Of a stretch of 6,604 nucleotides of DNA, positions 1 to 6,604 are shown one piece after another; the stretch's first letter is position 1, and every line of letters starts with the position of its first letter. A program made the translations under genes and the position numbers. Origin of the DNA: Gammaproteobacteria bacterium (GTDB lineage: Bacteria > Pseudomonadota > Gammaproteobacteria > S012-40). The DNA lies in assembly GCA_029857925.1 (NCBI GenBank), contig JAOUGF010000124.1:1-6604 (forward strand), given 5' to 3'. The notes under the pieces are model-generated. The model saw only the letters and a program-made list of their open reading frames with translations. It had not been told where the DNA came from and did not search any database.

Positions 1-23
1 GCGGGGGCTGCGGATGCAATTGA
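1..23 (+). CDS. C-terminal end of a probable DUF4266 small lipoprotein (partial, cut by left edge)
   Basis: Reading from base 3, the plus strand encodes Gly-Gly-Cys-Gly-Cys-Asn followed by TGA at 21-23. A glycine-rich tail ending in Cys-Gly-Cys-Asn is, from memory, the hallmark C-terminus of the short DUF4266 proteins, which are predicted periplasmic or lipoprotein-like and are usually encoded directly upstream of DUF3570 genes. Exactly such a gene starts here at base 14. Only six codons are visible, so the identification rests on the tail motif plus the neighbour; chance is possible but unlikely given the pairing. The function of DUF4266 is not established. The stop codon lies inside the next gene, with a 10-base overlap, so the two are probably co-transcribed and translationally coupled. 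Confidence 0.6.
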
Positions 24-1294
24 ATATACGCCAAACCTTGGCGCGTGCGACTTATACCTTATTGTCGGGCAGCGCCGCCGTGCACGCGAATATCGACGAC
101 AACATGAAGACCGAAGGCGCCGCATTGTTTTATTCTGAGACCGGGCGCGTTCAGGTATTCGAGCCCGTCATCCAGACCACCCATATTTTAGGTGACGATA
201 AGACGCTGAGCCTACGCCTGGTGATTGATATCATGAGCGGCGCATCCCCCAGCGGCGCGGCACCTGCAACGGTGACGCAGATCTTTAGCAGTCCGTCGCC
301 AGGCGGGAATTCCACAACCGTCCCCGCGACCCAACTGCCACTGCAAGAATTTTCCGACCAACGCGTTGCCTTGAGCGTGGATTGGGACACGCCCTTCAAT
401 CCCACGCAAAAAAATCTGTTAGGCGCGAGTTTTTCCAAGGAAACCGACTACACCTCGTTTGGCGTCAGCGACACATTACGCACAGAATTAAACGATAAGC
501 TCACCACACTGGCGTTGGGCATCGCCGTAAACGCAGATGGCGTAAACCCCGCTGGCGGCGCCCCCCAACCCTTGACGCTCAAACCCACCAATTTCACCAC
601 CACAAACGAAGAAGATGAGCGTGAAAATGAAGGGTTCGGCAAATTGAAACTGGGCGGCAGCGCATTCGTGGGCATCACCCAAGTGGTGAATCGCCGCCTG
701 TTGATGCAACTGAATTACAGCCGTAGCCTCGCGGCAGGCTATCTCAACGATCCGTATAAAGTCGTGAGCGTCGTGGACCCGCTGACCGGCAATCCCATTG
801 CCGGGAATTATCTACCGGAAGGCCGCCCGAACCGACGAACCAGTCAAACGGTTTTTTGGAAGAGCGTGTTGCACCTGCCCAACGATGTGGTGCATTTCTC
901 CTATCGTTATTTCTGGGATGATTGGGGCATACGCGCCCACACGGTGGATTTGGAATATCGCTTTGAACTTGGCGACGGCCATTTTTTAAGGCCACACCTG
1001 CGTTACCACGTACAGTCCGCCGCGGATTTCTATCACCATAGTTTAGTCAATGGCGAACCGCTGCCGCAATACGCCAGCGCCGATTATCGTTTGGCGGAGA
1101 TGACCAGCAAGACTGTCGGTATTAAATATGGCTTTAGCGCCGGAGGCAAATCTCAATTCGGTCTGCGCATAGAACGTATGCTGCAGTCCGGGAATCATCA
1201 CCCCGCCAACGCGATTGGCGCGCAACGCCAGCTTGATTTATATCCCGGCCTTGAGGCCTATATTTTTCAAATCGATTTTAGCACGACATTTTAG
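14..1294 (+). CDS. DUF3570 family outer-membrane beta-barrel protein, 426 aa
   Basis: The protein looks like a complete DUF3570 member. These are predicted outer-membrane beta-barrels of about 400 residues whose biochemical role is not established. Residues 1-25 resemble a signal peptide: arginines at 6 and 11, a modest hydrophobic stretch, then Val-His-Ala before Asn26 as a likely cleavage site. Family-like segments follow: an acidic-aromatic first strand with SETGRVQVFEPV (41-52), SGASPSGA (75-82), SFSKETDYTSFGVS (139-152), GYLNDPYKVVSVVD (242-255) and RYFWDDWGIRAHT (298-310). Alternating polar and hydrophobic strands run to a C-terminal phenylalanine, as expected for BAM-inserted barrels. 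The ATG at 14 overlaps the stop of the upstream DUF4266-like gene and has only a G-rich stretch (3-7) as ribosome site, which suggests coupled re-initiation. A terminator hairpin lies 66 bases after the stop. In other genomes the pair often sits near ApbE-type flavin transferase or thioredoxin-like genes; neither is visible here. The barrel assignment is confident, the substrate unknown. Confidence 0.85.
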   Translation: MQLNIRQTLARATYTLLSGSAAVHANIDDNMKTEGAALFYSETGRVQVFEPVIQTTHILGDDKTLSLRLVIDIMSGASPSGAAPATVTQIFSSPSPGGNSTTVPATQLPLQEFSDQRVALSVDWDTPFNPTQKNLLGASFSKETDYTSFGVSDTLRTELNDKLTTLALGIAVNADGVNPAGGAPQPLTLKPTNFTTTNEEDERENEGFGKLKLGGSAFVGITQVVNRRLLMQLNYSRSLAAGYLNDPYKVVSVVDPLTGNPIAGNYLPEGRPNRRTSQTVFWKSVLHLPNDVVHFSYRYFWDDWGIRAHTVDLEYRFELGDGHFLRPHLRYHVQSAADFYHHSLVNGEPLPQYASADYRLAEMTSKTVGIKYGFSAGGKSQFGLRIERMLQSGNHHPANAIGAQRQLDLYPGLEAYIFQIDFSTTF

Positions 1295-1360
1295 CGAAGA
1301 TTTTTCGTCCGGTATCGAATGATTTCTACTTCCCTTGCCCCTCAACCTAAAAGACACAAG

Positions 1361-1386
1361 CCCCGCGAGGATGGCGGGGGGTTTTT
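1361..1386 (+). terminator. Rho-independent terminator, possibly bidirectional, between convergent genes
   Basis: A perfect 6-bp GC stem, CCCCGC (1361-1366) with GCGGGG (1374-1379), encloses a 7-base loop. It is followed by two G and five T (1382-1386), and an A-rich stretch precedes it (about 1349-1359). It lies 66 bases after the DUF3570 stop and fits as its intrinsic terminator. Read on the minus strand, the same hairpin is followed by a broken T-rich tract (CTTGTGTCTTTT), so it may also stop nar transcripts about 80 bases past the narI stop, though less efficiently. The rest of 1295-1465 shows no gene or other convincing signal. Confidence 0.75.
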
Positions 1387-1465
1387 CAGATTTATTTCGG
1401 CACTATGCGCCAAACTGTGCACGACAACGTATGCGCTCGACGAAATCCGTTCGTTGTTTATAGGA

Positions 1466-2152
1466 TTATCGCCTGCGCATACGCACCACTTGGTAGGCGC
1501 GCGTCAAATACCCAAACGGCGCGCTCCAAACATGCACCAAGCGCGTGAACGGAAAAAATAGAAATACCGACATGCCGACAAACAAATGCACCTGGTAGAT
1601 CACATCCACATTGCGCAACAATTCAGGATGTGGATTTAACATAAACACGCTCTGTATCCATTCACTCAACGCGATCATCGTCGACGCATCGCCATGGGCG
1701 GCGTGTTGCAATGATACCGGTATTGTAGACAGACCCATCGCCAGCGTAAACATCAGCCACCCCAAGATGTTAATATCCATCCACCGACTCGCCGCCCGCA
1801 CGCGTCGGTTAAACATGCGCCGCAACCACAATATCACGCCACCGACCAGACACAGCGACCCAAACACCGCACCGGCGTAAATGGCCGTATATTGATGCGC
1901 GAGATCGGTGACACCCAGGCTCAAAAACACCTGGTGCGGCGTCAGCAGACCGATTAAATGTCCAAAAAAGATCGCGATAATGCCGACGTGAAACGCATTG
2001 CTCGCGAAGCGCATGTATTTTTTTGACAATAACTGGCTGGAGTCGCTCTTCCAGGTATATTGCTCGTGATCAAAACGCACCCAGCTCCCCAACAAAAACA
2101 CCACCGTCGCAATGTACGGATAAACTCCAAAAATAAAAGCGTGTAAATCCAT
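1466..2152 (-). CDS. narI: Respiratory nitrate reductase gamma subunit (cytochrome b), 228 aa
   Basis: NarI is the inner-membrane dihaem b subunit. It oxidises quinol on the periplasmic side, sends electrons to NarH and anchors NarGH to the membrane. Length matches the family (E. coli about 225 residues). Five hydrophobic segments are visible, near residues 9-24, 49-70, 88-110, 124-146 and 184-205. The four expected haem-ligand histidines are present: His55 and His65 in FHVGIIAIFFGHLIGLLTPH, and His189 and His207 in the last helix region (QVHLFVGM, TRLVHVWSAP). By analogy with E. coli NarI (56/205 and 66/187), His55/His207 would bind the proximal haem and His65/His189 the distal haem. The N-terminal FGVYPYIATVVFLLGSWVRFD and C-terminal GYLTRAYQVVRMRRR match the family ends. 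The ATG at 2152 follows a strong ribosome site. It is the last gene of the operon and ends in an arginine-rich tail before TAA. Confidence 0.97.
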   Translation of the reverse strand: MDLHAFIFGVYPYIATVVFLLGSWVRFDHEQYTWKSDSSQLLSKKYMRFASNAFHVGIIAIFFGHLIGLLTPHQVFLSLGVTDLAHQYTAIYAGAVFGSLCLVGGVILWLRRMFNRRVRAASRWMDINILGWLMFTLAMGLSTIPVSLQHAAHGDASTMIALSEWIQSVFMLNPHPELLRNVDVIYQVHLFVGMSVFLFFPFTRLVHVWSAPFGYLTRAYQVVRMRRR

Positions 2153-2156
2153 GTAC

Positions 2157-2162
2157 CCTCCT
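2157..2162 (-). promoter_or_regulatory. Strong ribosome binding site of narI
   Basis: The minus strand reads GAGGAGGGTAC directly before the ATG. It contains a full AGGAGG core four bases from the start codon, the best Shine-Dalgarno match in this operon. It supports the 2152 start and independent initiation of narI after the 48-base gap that follows narJ. Confidence 0.8.
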
Positions 2163-2200
2163 CATGCATCAATACCGCAAAATAACAAATTCGGTCAATT

Positions 2201-2725
2201 TTAAATATCCGCAAGCATAGGCGCCAAATGCGTTTGGCGTTCCAGCACGCGGATCAGAGGTGCGTAAACGCTCTCTGCGGTTTCCAGATTGATTGCCAGT
2301 TGCGTCAGCACCTTGGTTATCCTGCTCAAGAACACGCGGCCTTCATCTACGTCCAATTGCGCCGCAAATTCCAGTACCAACGGAAGATAGTCCGGTAATT
2401 CGTCCGCCACGGGCTCGAATCCGAACGATTTGTAGTACTCCGTTAAATCAATCAACGCCGGACCGCGCCCATTCTCATCACCAAACAAATGATGCGTCAA
2501 ATGCAGGCTGTGTTCAGGGACAAGATCAAACGTCTGCACGTAAGCGGCTTGCATATCCAACAACGGCGTCGCGGAAAAATGATCGAAAAACGCGTTTAAC
2601 ACGCCGCGATCCACAGGCGTTACATCCACGTCTTCCAAAATTACTTGACGCATCTCCGGCAACGCCTCCAGCAATTCCGCCTGAGGATATTCCAATAGCG
2701 CCGCCATCACTCTCAACATCAGCAT
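2201..2725 (-). CDS. narJ: Nitrate reductase assembly chaperone (delta subunit), short form, 174 aa
   Basis: NarJ is a cytoplasmic all-helical chaperone of the TorD/DmsD/NarJ family. It binds apo-NarG, allows molybdenum-cofactor and Fe-S insertion, and holds NarGH until it docks on NarI; it is not in the mature enzyme. Family segments are clear: LLEYPQAELLEALPEM (10-25), LLDMQAAYVQTFDLVPEHSLHL (55-76), the HHLFGDENGRGPALIDL block (78-94) corresponding to the E. coli GESRDRGQAMVDL region, and ELPDYLPLVLEFAAQL (109-124). The protein stops at Ile174, whereas E. coli NarJ has about 236 residues; the usual acidic C-terminal region with a WxEE-like motif is missing. In-frame sequence after the TAA meets another stop within two codons, so no simple read-through restores it. 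The start at 2725 lies 8 bases after the narH stop with a weak AGGGG site (2731-2735) that overlaps that stop, suggesting coupled translation. Identity is sure from sequence and position; only the short length is odd. Confidence 0.95.
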   Translation of the reverse strand: MLMLRVMAALLEYPQAELLEALPEMRQVILEDVDVTPVDRGVLNAFFDHFSATPLLDMQAAYVQTFDLVPEHSLHLTHHLFGDENGRGPALIDLTEYYKSFGFEPVADELPDYLPLVLEFAAQLDVDEGRVFLSRITKVLTQLAINLETAESVYAPLIRVLERQTHLAPMLADI

Positions 2726-2730
2726 GATCG

Positions 2731-2735
2731 CCCCT
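2731..2735 (-). promoter_or_regulatory. Weak ribosome site of narJ overlapping the narH stop codon
   Basis: The minus strand reads TAGGGGCGATC before the narJ ATG, so an AGGGG element five bases upstream of the start shares bases with the narH TAG stop (2734-2736). The overlap suggests that narJ is translated mainly by ribosomes finishing narH. A second in-frame ATG two codons downstream could also serve as start, but it lies further from this site. Confidence 0.5.
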
Positions 2736-4281
2736 ATTTTTCCGGCGCCATAGGCGCGGGTTTCAGAGATTCCACAGAACTCTTGCGGCGTTCCGGAAAT
2801 AACGAACTTGCGCTTATGCCCGGAGAGCTGTCATTGCCAAACGTAAATCCGTTTTGGCCTTGGAAGGCATGGAAATCATCCAGCGATATCTCCGGATGAT
2901 TTGTCGGCAACACAAAGCGGTCTTCATAGTTCGCGATCGCCATATAACGATACATGTCCTGCGCCTGTGCGACACTGAGGCCCACCGCATCCAACGCGCG
3001 TTTATCCTCCTTGCCTTCTACATGTATCGAGCGATGATATAACCGCATCGCAATCATCCGGTTCAACGCCTTGCGTATCGGTTCTGTCTGGCCTGCAGAA
3101 AGCAAATTCGCGAGATATTGCAACGGCGTACGCAAATTATCTACAGAAGGAAACAGTCCTTCCGCCGTATTCGCGATATTTCCTTGGTCGATATGCGATT
3201 GCACCGGAGACAACGGCGGCACGTACCACACCATGGGCAACGTGCGGAATTCTGGGTGCAATGGGAACGCGACCTTCCAGTCCATCACCAATTTGTATAT
3301 CGGTGATTTTTGCGCGGCCTCTATCCAATCATCCGTAACACCGTCGAGGTGCGCCTGCGCAATCACTGCAGGGTCATGCGGATCGAGAAATATCTTGCGT
3401 TGCGCCTCGTATAAATCCTGTTCATTAGGTGTGCTCGCATATTCCGCGATGCGATCCGCGTCGTACAACATAATACCATTATAACGAATGCGCCCTACGC
3501 AAGACTCGGAACACGCGGTCGGCATGCCGGATTCGAAACGTGGGTAGCACGCAGTACATTTTTCGGCTTTACCGGATTCCCAGTTATAAAACACCTTTTT
3601 GTACGGACATGAACTCACACACATGCGCCAACCACGGCACTTGTCTTGATCCACCAGCACGATGCCATCTTCTTCGCGTTTATACATAGATCCCGAAGGA
3701 CAGGCGGCGACGCAAGAAGGGTTCAGACAATGGTTGCATATACGCGGTAGGAACACCTGAAAGGAATTCTCAAATTTCGCATAGATGTCTTTCTCTATCG
3801 TATCGAAATTACTGTCTTGACTGCGTTTTGCGAATTCACCGGCAAGCCCGTCTTCCCAATTCGGGCCCCAACTGATTTTCTCGATGCTAGAACCGTCGAT
3901 CTGCGAAATCGGTCGCGCGGTGGGTGCCGCTTGCGACAGCGGGGCATTCTGTAAATGCGCGTAGTTAAATGTAAACGGCTCATAATAATCGTCGATCTCC
4001 GGCATGTCCGGATTCGCGAATATATTCAGCAGACGTTCCAATTTGCTTCCGGATTTCAGCTGTAATTTCCCACCGACCAATTCCCAACCGCCACGCCATA
4101 GCTCCTGATCCTCCCAATCTTTCGGAAAGCCGATGCCCGGTTTTGACTCCACGTTATTAAACCACGCATATTCCACACCTTTGCGACTGGTCCAGACGTT
4201 TTTACAGGTGACAGAACAAGTGTGACACCCTATGCATTTATCCAGATTAAACACTAACGAAAACTGCGCCCGCACTTTCAT
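2734..4281 (-). CDS. narH: Respiratory nitrate reductase beta subunit, four-cluster Fe-S protein, 515 aa
   Basis: NarH carries electrons from the NarI haems to NarG through three 4Fe-4S clusters and one 3Fe-4S cluster on the cytoplasmic face of the membrane. All ligands are visible in the family pattern: Cys16, 19, 22 and 26 (KCIGCHTCSVTC); Cys182, 185, 190 and 194 (CNHCLNPSCVAACPSG); Cys215, Trp218, Cys221 and Cys225 (CRGWRMCVSSCP); Cys242, 245, 257 and 261 (CTACYPRFESGMPTACSESC). Trp218 stands where a fourth Cys would be, as in E. coli NarH, and marks the 3Fe-4S cluster. Length matches E. coli (about 512), and blocks such as VWTSRKGVEYAWFNNVESKP (29-48), RTLPMVWYVPPLSP (346-359) and MYRYMAIANYEDRFV (443-457) are near identical to it. 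The tail after about residue 482 diverges, as is usual. The ATG follows AAGGAG by six bases and the gene lies 25 bases after narG. Nothing suggests damage. Confidence 0.98.
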   Translation of the reverse strand: MKVRAQFSLVFNLDKCIGCHTCSVTCKNVWTSRKGVEYAWFNNVESKPGIGFPKDWEDQELWRGGWELVGGKLQLKSGSKLERLLNIFANPDMPEIDDYYEPFTFNYAHLQNAPLSQAAPTARPISQIDGSSIEKISWGPNWEDGLAGEFAKRSQDSNFDTIEKDIYAKFENSFQVFLPRICNHCLNPSCVAACPSGSMYKREEDGIVLVDQDKCRGWRMCVSSCPYKKVFYNWESGKAEKCTACYPRFESGMPTACSESCVGRIRYNGIMLYDADRIAEYASTPNEQDLYEAQRKIFLDPHDPAVIAQAHLDGVTDDWIEAAQKSPIYKLVMDWKVAFPLHPEFRTLPMVWYVPPLSPVQSHIDQGNIANTAEGLFPSVDNLRTPLQYLANLLSAGQTEPIRKALNRMIAMRLYHRSIHVEGKEDKRALDAVGLSVAQAQDMYRYMAIANYEDRFVLPTNHPEISLDDFHAFQGQNGFTFGNDSSPGISASSLFPERRKSSVESLKPAPMAPEK

Positions 4282-4287
4282 AACCGA

Positions 4288-4293
4288 CTCCTT
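4288..4293 (-). promoter_or_regulatory. Ribosome binding site of narH
   Basis: The minus strand has AAGGAG six bases before the narH ATG, inside the 25-base narG-narH spacer. It fixes the start at 4281, which gives the N-terminus MKVRAQFSLVFNLDKC seen in the family. Confidence 0.8.
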
Positions 4294-4306
4294 AAATGCC
4301 TGGTGA

Positions 4307-6604
4307 TCAACGCGACCCTATGCCTTCCGGATTCAACTGCCCTTCGCCCTCCGGCGTCAGCGCGCGTTCCATCCAATCTACATCTTTGTCCTTAATCTTA
4401 TGAATCACGACATATTCATCACGTTGTGAACCCACGGTACCGTAATAATTAAATCCGTAAGAGAGCTGCGCATATCCGCCTATCATATGTGTCGGCTTCA
4501 CCACCACGCGCGTGACTGAATTTAATATCCCGCCGCGTTTTCCTGTCGAATTTGAGCCCGGCACGTTAATAATCTTTTCCTGCGCGTGATACATCATCGC
4601 CATGCCGTTCGGTATACGTTGAGACACCACGACCCGCGCGACCGTCGCGCCGTTCGTATTTATCGCCTCCACCCAATCATTGTCCACCAAGCCGATGCGC
4701 GCCGCATCGTCTTCGGACACCCACATCGTCGGGCCGCCGCGAAAAAGATTCAACATGCGCAAGTTGTCGTTATAGGTGGAATGTATACCCCATTTGGAAT
4801 GCGGCGTGATCCAATTGAGTATCAAATGTGGTTTGTTTAGGATACTTTTCGGAACGCCGTCAGTCGATTTCATATCAACCGGCGGTCGGAACGAACACAG
4901 ACCCTCACCAAAATTCAACATCCATTCATGGTCTTGATAAAACTGCGCGCGCCCCGTCAACGTACGAAACGGGATGTGCTCGTGGATATTGGTATAACCG
5001 GCGTTGTAACTGACCTTTTCGGATTCTATGCCTGACCACGTAGGCGCGGTGATAATCTTACGCGGTTGGGCTTGGATATCCAGGAACGTGATTTTTTCCT
5101 CTTGCCTGCCCGCATACAGGTGTGAATGATCGATGCCGGTCTTTTTCGACAAACTCGTCCACGATTTATGCGCGACCTCACCGTTGGTTTCCGGCGCCAT
5201 ACGCAGCACCGTTTCGCAAGCGGCCAAATCTTCGCCCAAGGACGGCATCCCCTTTGTAATACCTTCTTCCGTAATCACGTGATTGAGCTTTTTCAACTCT
5301 TCATATTCATGCTCGGTATTCCAGTCTATACCCTTGGTGTTGTTACCGAGTTTCACCATCAAAGGGCCTAGCGCATTAAACTTTTTATAGATCGCGCCGT
5401 AATCGCGTTCGACGAGCTTCATCATCGGCATCGTCTTGCCGGGAATAGGCTCGCATTCACCGAGTTTCCAATCCTTTACGCCTAATGCTTGACCCAACTC
5501 CGCCGGGGAATCATGCAACAGCGGTAGCGCGATCACGTCTTTGCGCACGCCCAAATGCTTTTCGGCCAGTGTAGAAAACGCCTGCGCGATACGTCTGAAT
5601 ATTTGCCAATCGCTTTTTGATTCCCACGCGGGTTTCACCGCCTCCGACAGCGGATGTATAAAAGGATGCATATCAGTGGTGTTTAAATCATTTTTTTCAT
5701 ACCACGTCGCGGTCGGCAACACGATGTCGGAATAGGCGCCGGTAGAGTTGAGACGGAAATTAATATCCACCATCAAATCCAATTTGCCTATCGGCCCGTT
5801 TTCATGCCATTTAATCTCTTTGGTATTGCGACCCGCGCCGCCTTCCTGCATCACGCCGTTCTGCGCGCCGAGCAGGTGTTTTAGAAAATACTCGTGGCCC
5901 TTTGCTGAACACCCGATCAGGTTTCCGCGCCACACAAATAAATTGCGTACCCAGTTTTTCGGATTATCAATATCTGCATAGGCAAAATCCAATGCACCGG
6001 ACTTAAGTTGCTCGACGATGTGCTTAGCCAACCCCGCCTCGTCTTTTACCCCGGCCTTTTCCGCATCGGCGGTGATATCCAACGGATTACGATTAAAATG
6101 CGGTGCGGAGGGCAACCAGCCCAGCCGCTGCGACACCACATTGTAATCCGCCAACGCGTAACCCTTGTACTTGGACTTGGCGTAGGGCACCATTTGCTCA
6201 TCGGCTGTCAATGTTTCATAACGCCATTGGTCGGTATGAAAATACCAGAATGTCGTACTGTTCATGTGCCGTGGCGGACGATGCCAATCCAACGCAAACG
6301 CTACCGGCGCCCACCCCGCTTGTGGACGCAATTTTTCCTGTCCGACATAATGGGCCCAGCCGCCGCCGGATTGGCCGACGCAACCGCAGATATGCAATAG
6401 GTTCATAATGGCACGATAATTCATATCATTGTGATACCAATGATTGATCGCCGCACCGAGGATCACCATCGACTTGCCGCGCGTTTTTTCGGCATTGTCG
6501 GCGAATTCCCGCCCGGTGCGCGCGAGATCCGCGCGTTTGACACCGGTGACTTTTTCCGCCCACGCGGGCGTATAGGCGACATTGTCGTCATAAGATTTTG
6601 CGAC
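4307..6604 (-). CDS. narG: Respiratory nitrate reductase alpha subunit, C-terminal 765 residues (N-terminus beyond right edge)
   Basis: NarG is the catalytic subunit: it reduces nitrate to nitrite at a molybdenum bis-MGD centre in the cytoplasm, with electrons from NarH. The frame is open from the window edge to TGA at 4307-4309. The ATG at 6469 is internal, because 45 further codons upstream are in frame and NarG-like, for example EFADNAEKTRGKS just before it. About 480 residues are missing compared with the usual length near 1,240, including the N-terminal 4Fe-4S site and the Asp that ligates Mo, so catalytic competence cannot be judged here. Visible molybdopterin-oxidoreductase blocks, numbered from the edge, include NHWYHNDMNYRAIMNLLHIC (54-73), GCVGQSGGGWAHYVGQEKLR (74-93), SDIVLPTATWYEKNDLNTTD (292-311) and the C-terminal cofactor-binding domain with HMIGGYAQLSYGFNYYGTVG (706-725). 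Similarity to E. coli NarG runs throughout without frameshift. The C-terminus ends in a short Gly/Glu/Pro-rich tail. It is the first of the visible operon genes; the promoter and any narK lie off the window. Confidence 0.98.
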   Translation of the reverse strand, partial: VAKSYDDNVAYTPAWAEKVTGVKRADLARTGREFADNAEKTRGKSMVILGAAINHWYHNDMNYRAIMNLLHICGCVGQSGGGWAHYVGQEKLRPQAGWAPVAFALDWHRPPRHMNSTTFWYFHTDQWRYETLTADEQMVPYAKSKYKGYALADYNVVSQRLGWLPSAPHFNRNPLDITADAEKAGVKDEAGLAKHIVEQLKSGALDFAYADIDNPKNWVRNLFVWRGNLIGCSAKGHEYFLKHLLGAQNGVMQEGGAGRNTKEIKWHENGPIGKLDLMVDINFRLNSTGAYSDIVLPTATWYEKNDLNTTDMHPFIHPLSEAVKPAWESKSDWQIFRRIAQAFSTLAEKHLGVRKDVIALPLLHDSPAELGQALGVKDWKLGECEPIPGKTMPMMKLVERDYGAIYKKFNALGPLMVKLGNNTKGIDWNTEHEYEELKKLNHVITEEGITKGMPSLGEDLAACETVLRMAPETNGEVAHKSWTSLSKKTGIDHSHLYAGRQEEKITFLDIQAQPRKIITAPTWSGIESEKVSYNAGYTNIHEHIPFRTLTGRAQFYQDHEWMLNFGEGLCSFRPPVDMKSTDGVPKSILNKPHLILNWITPHSKWGIHSTYNDNLRMLNLFRGGPTMWVSEDDAARIGLVDNDWVEAINTNGATVARVVVSQRIPNGMAMMYHAQEKIINVPGSNSTGKRGGILNSVTRVVVKPTHMIGGYAQLSYGFNYYGTVGSQRDEYVVIHKIKDKDVDWMERALTPEGEGQLNPEGIGSR

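Noticed and set aside
1428..1483. Inverted repeat CGTATGCGC (1428-1436) and GCGCATACG (1475-1483) across the narI stop codon
   Set aside because: The arms match perfectly, but they are only 9 bp with a 38-base loop, one arm encodes the narI C-terminus, and no T-run follows. A repeat of this size is expected about once by chance in a window of this length.
1319..1561. Possible 80-codon plus-strand gene after the DUF3570 gene
   Set aside because: It spans the terminator hairpin and runs into the antisense of narI; it has no ribosome site and its Arg/His-rich product resembles no family.
2166..2178. FNR-like half site TTGAT on the minus strand in the narJ-narI spacer
   Set aside because: The partner half would have to be ATCAA four bases later, but the sequence there is GAGGA. 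The spacer is inside an operon, and the FNR or NarL sites are expected upstream of narG, outside the window.
1954..2214. Possible 86-codon minus-strand gene between narJ and narI
   Set aside because: It overlaps the ends of both genes in another frame, most of it is out-of-frame narI, and the strong ribosome site is placed for the narI ATG instead.
3600..3660. Apparent loss of one cluster cysteine in NarH at residue 218 (Trp)
   Set aside because: Trp at this place is the normal family state and specifies the 3Fe-4S cluster, as in E. coli NarH; it is not a defect.
6008..6408. Long open frames on the plus strand opposite narG (up to 130 codons)
   Set aside because: They are antisense shadows of a strongly conserved catalytic subunit, with Arg/Pro/His-rich products and no recognisable domain.

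Overview
The window carries most of a respiratory nitrate reductase operon, narGHJI, on the minus strand (narG, narH, narJ, narI, read from right to left). Converging on it from the left edge is an unrelated plus-strand unit: the last few codons of a probable DUF4266 small-lipoprotein gene, overlapping a complete DUF3570 outer-membrane beta-barrel gene. The membrane-bound, cytoplasm-facing Nar type, a NarH and NarI closely similar to the Escherichia coli proteins as I recall them, and a DUF4266/DUF3570 pair all suggest a Gram-negative proteobacterium, most likely gamma- or betaproteobacterial and capable of nitrate respiration or denitrification. I cannot name the genus from the sequence.

Layout. 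Positions 1-23 hold the end of the DUF4266-like gene, and 14-1294 hold the DUF3570 gene, which starts inside it. Positions 1295-1465 are a non-coding convergent junction with one good hairpin-plus-T-run terminator (1361-1386). Minus-strand narI (1466-2152), narJ (2201-2725), narH (2734-4281) and the 3' two thirds of narG (4307 to the right edge) fill the rest. Spacing is tight: 25 bases narG-narH, 8 bases narH-narJ and 48 bases narJ-narI. No internal promoter or terminator is evident, so the four genes look co-transcribed from a promoter beyond the right edge.

How the genes work together. NarI oxidises quinol in the inner membrane and passes electrons through its two b haems to the four Fe-S clusters of NarH. 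From there they reach the Fe-S cluster and molybdenum cofactor of NarG, which reduces nitrate to nitrite in the cytoplasm. NarJ is the dedicated chaperone for cofactor insertion and assembly and is not part of the final enzyme. The visible Cys, Trp and His ligands of NarH and NarI are all intact, so the complex looks functional. The DUF3570 barrel belongs to a separate transcription unit; a link with nitrate respiration is not shown by the sequence.

I found no tRNA, rRNA, CRISPR array, insertion sequence or attachment site. Apart from the poorly characterised DUF4266/DUF3570 pair and a notably short NarJ, this is a conventional energy-metabolism region, and I see no convincing new system in it.
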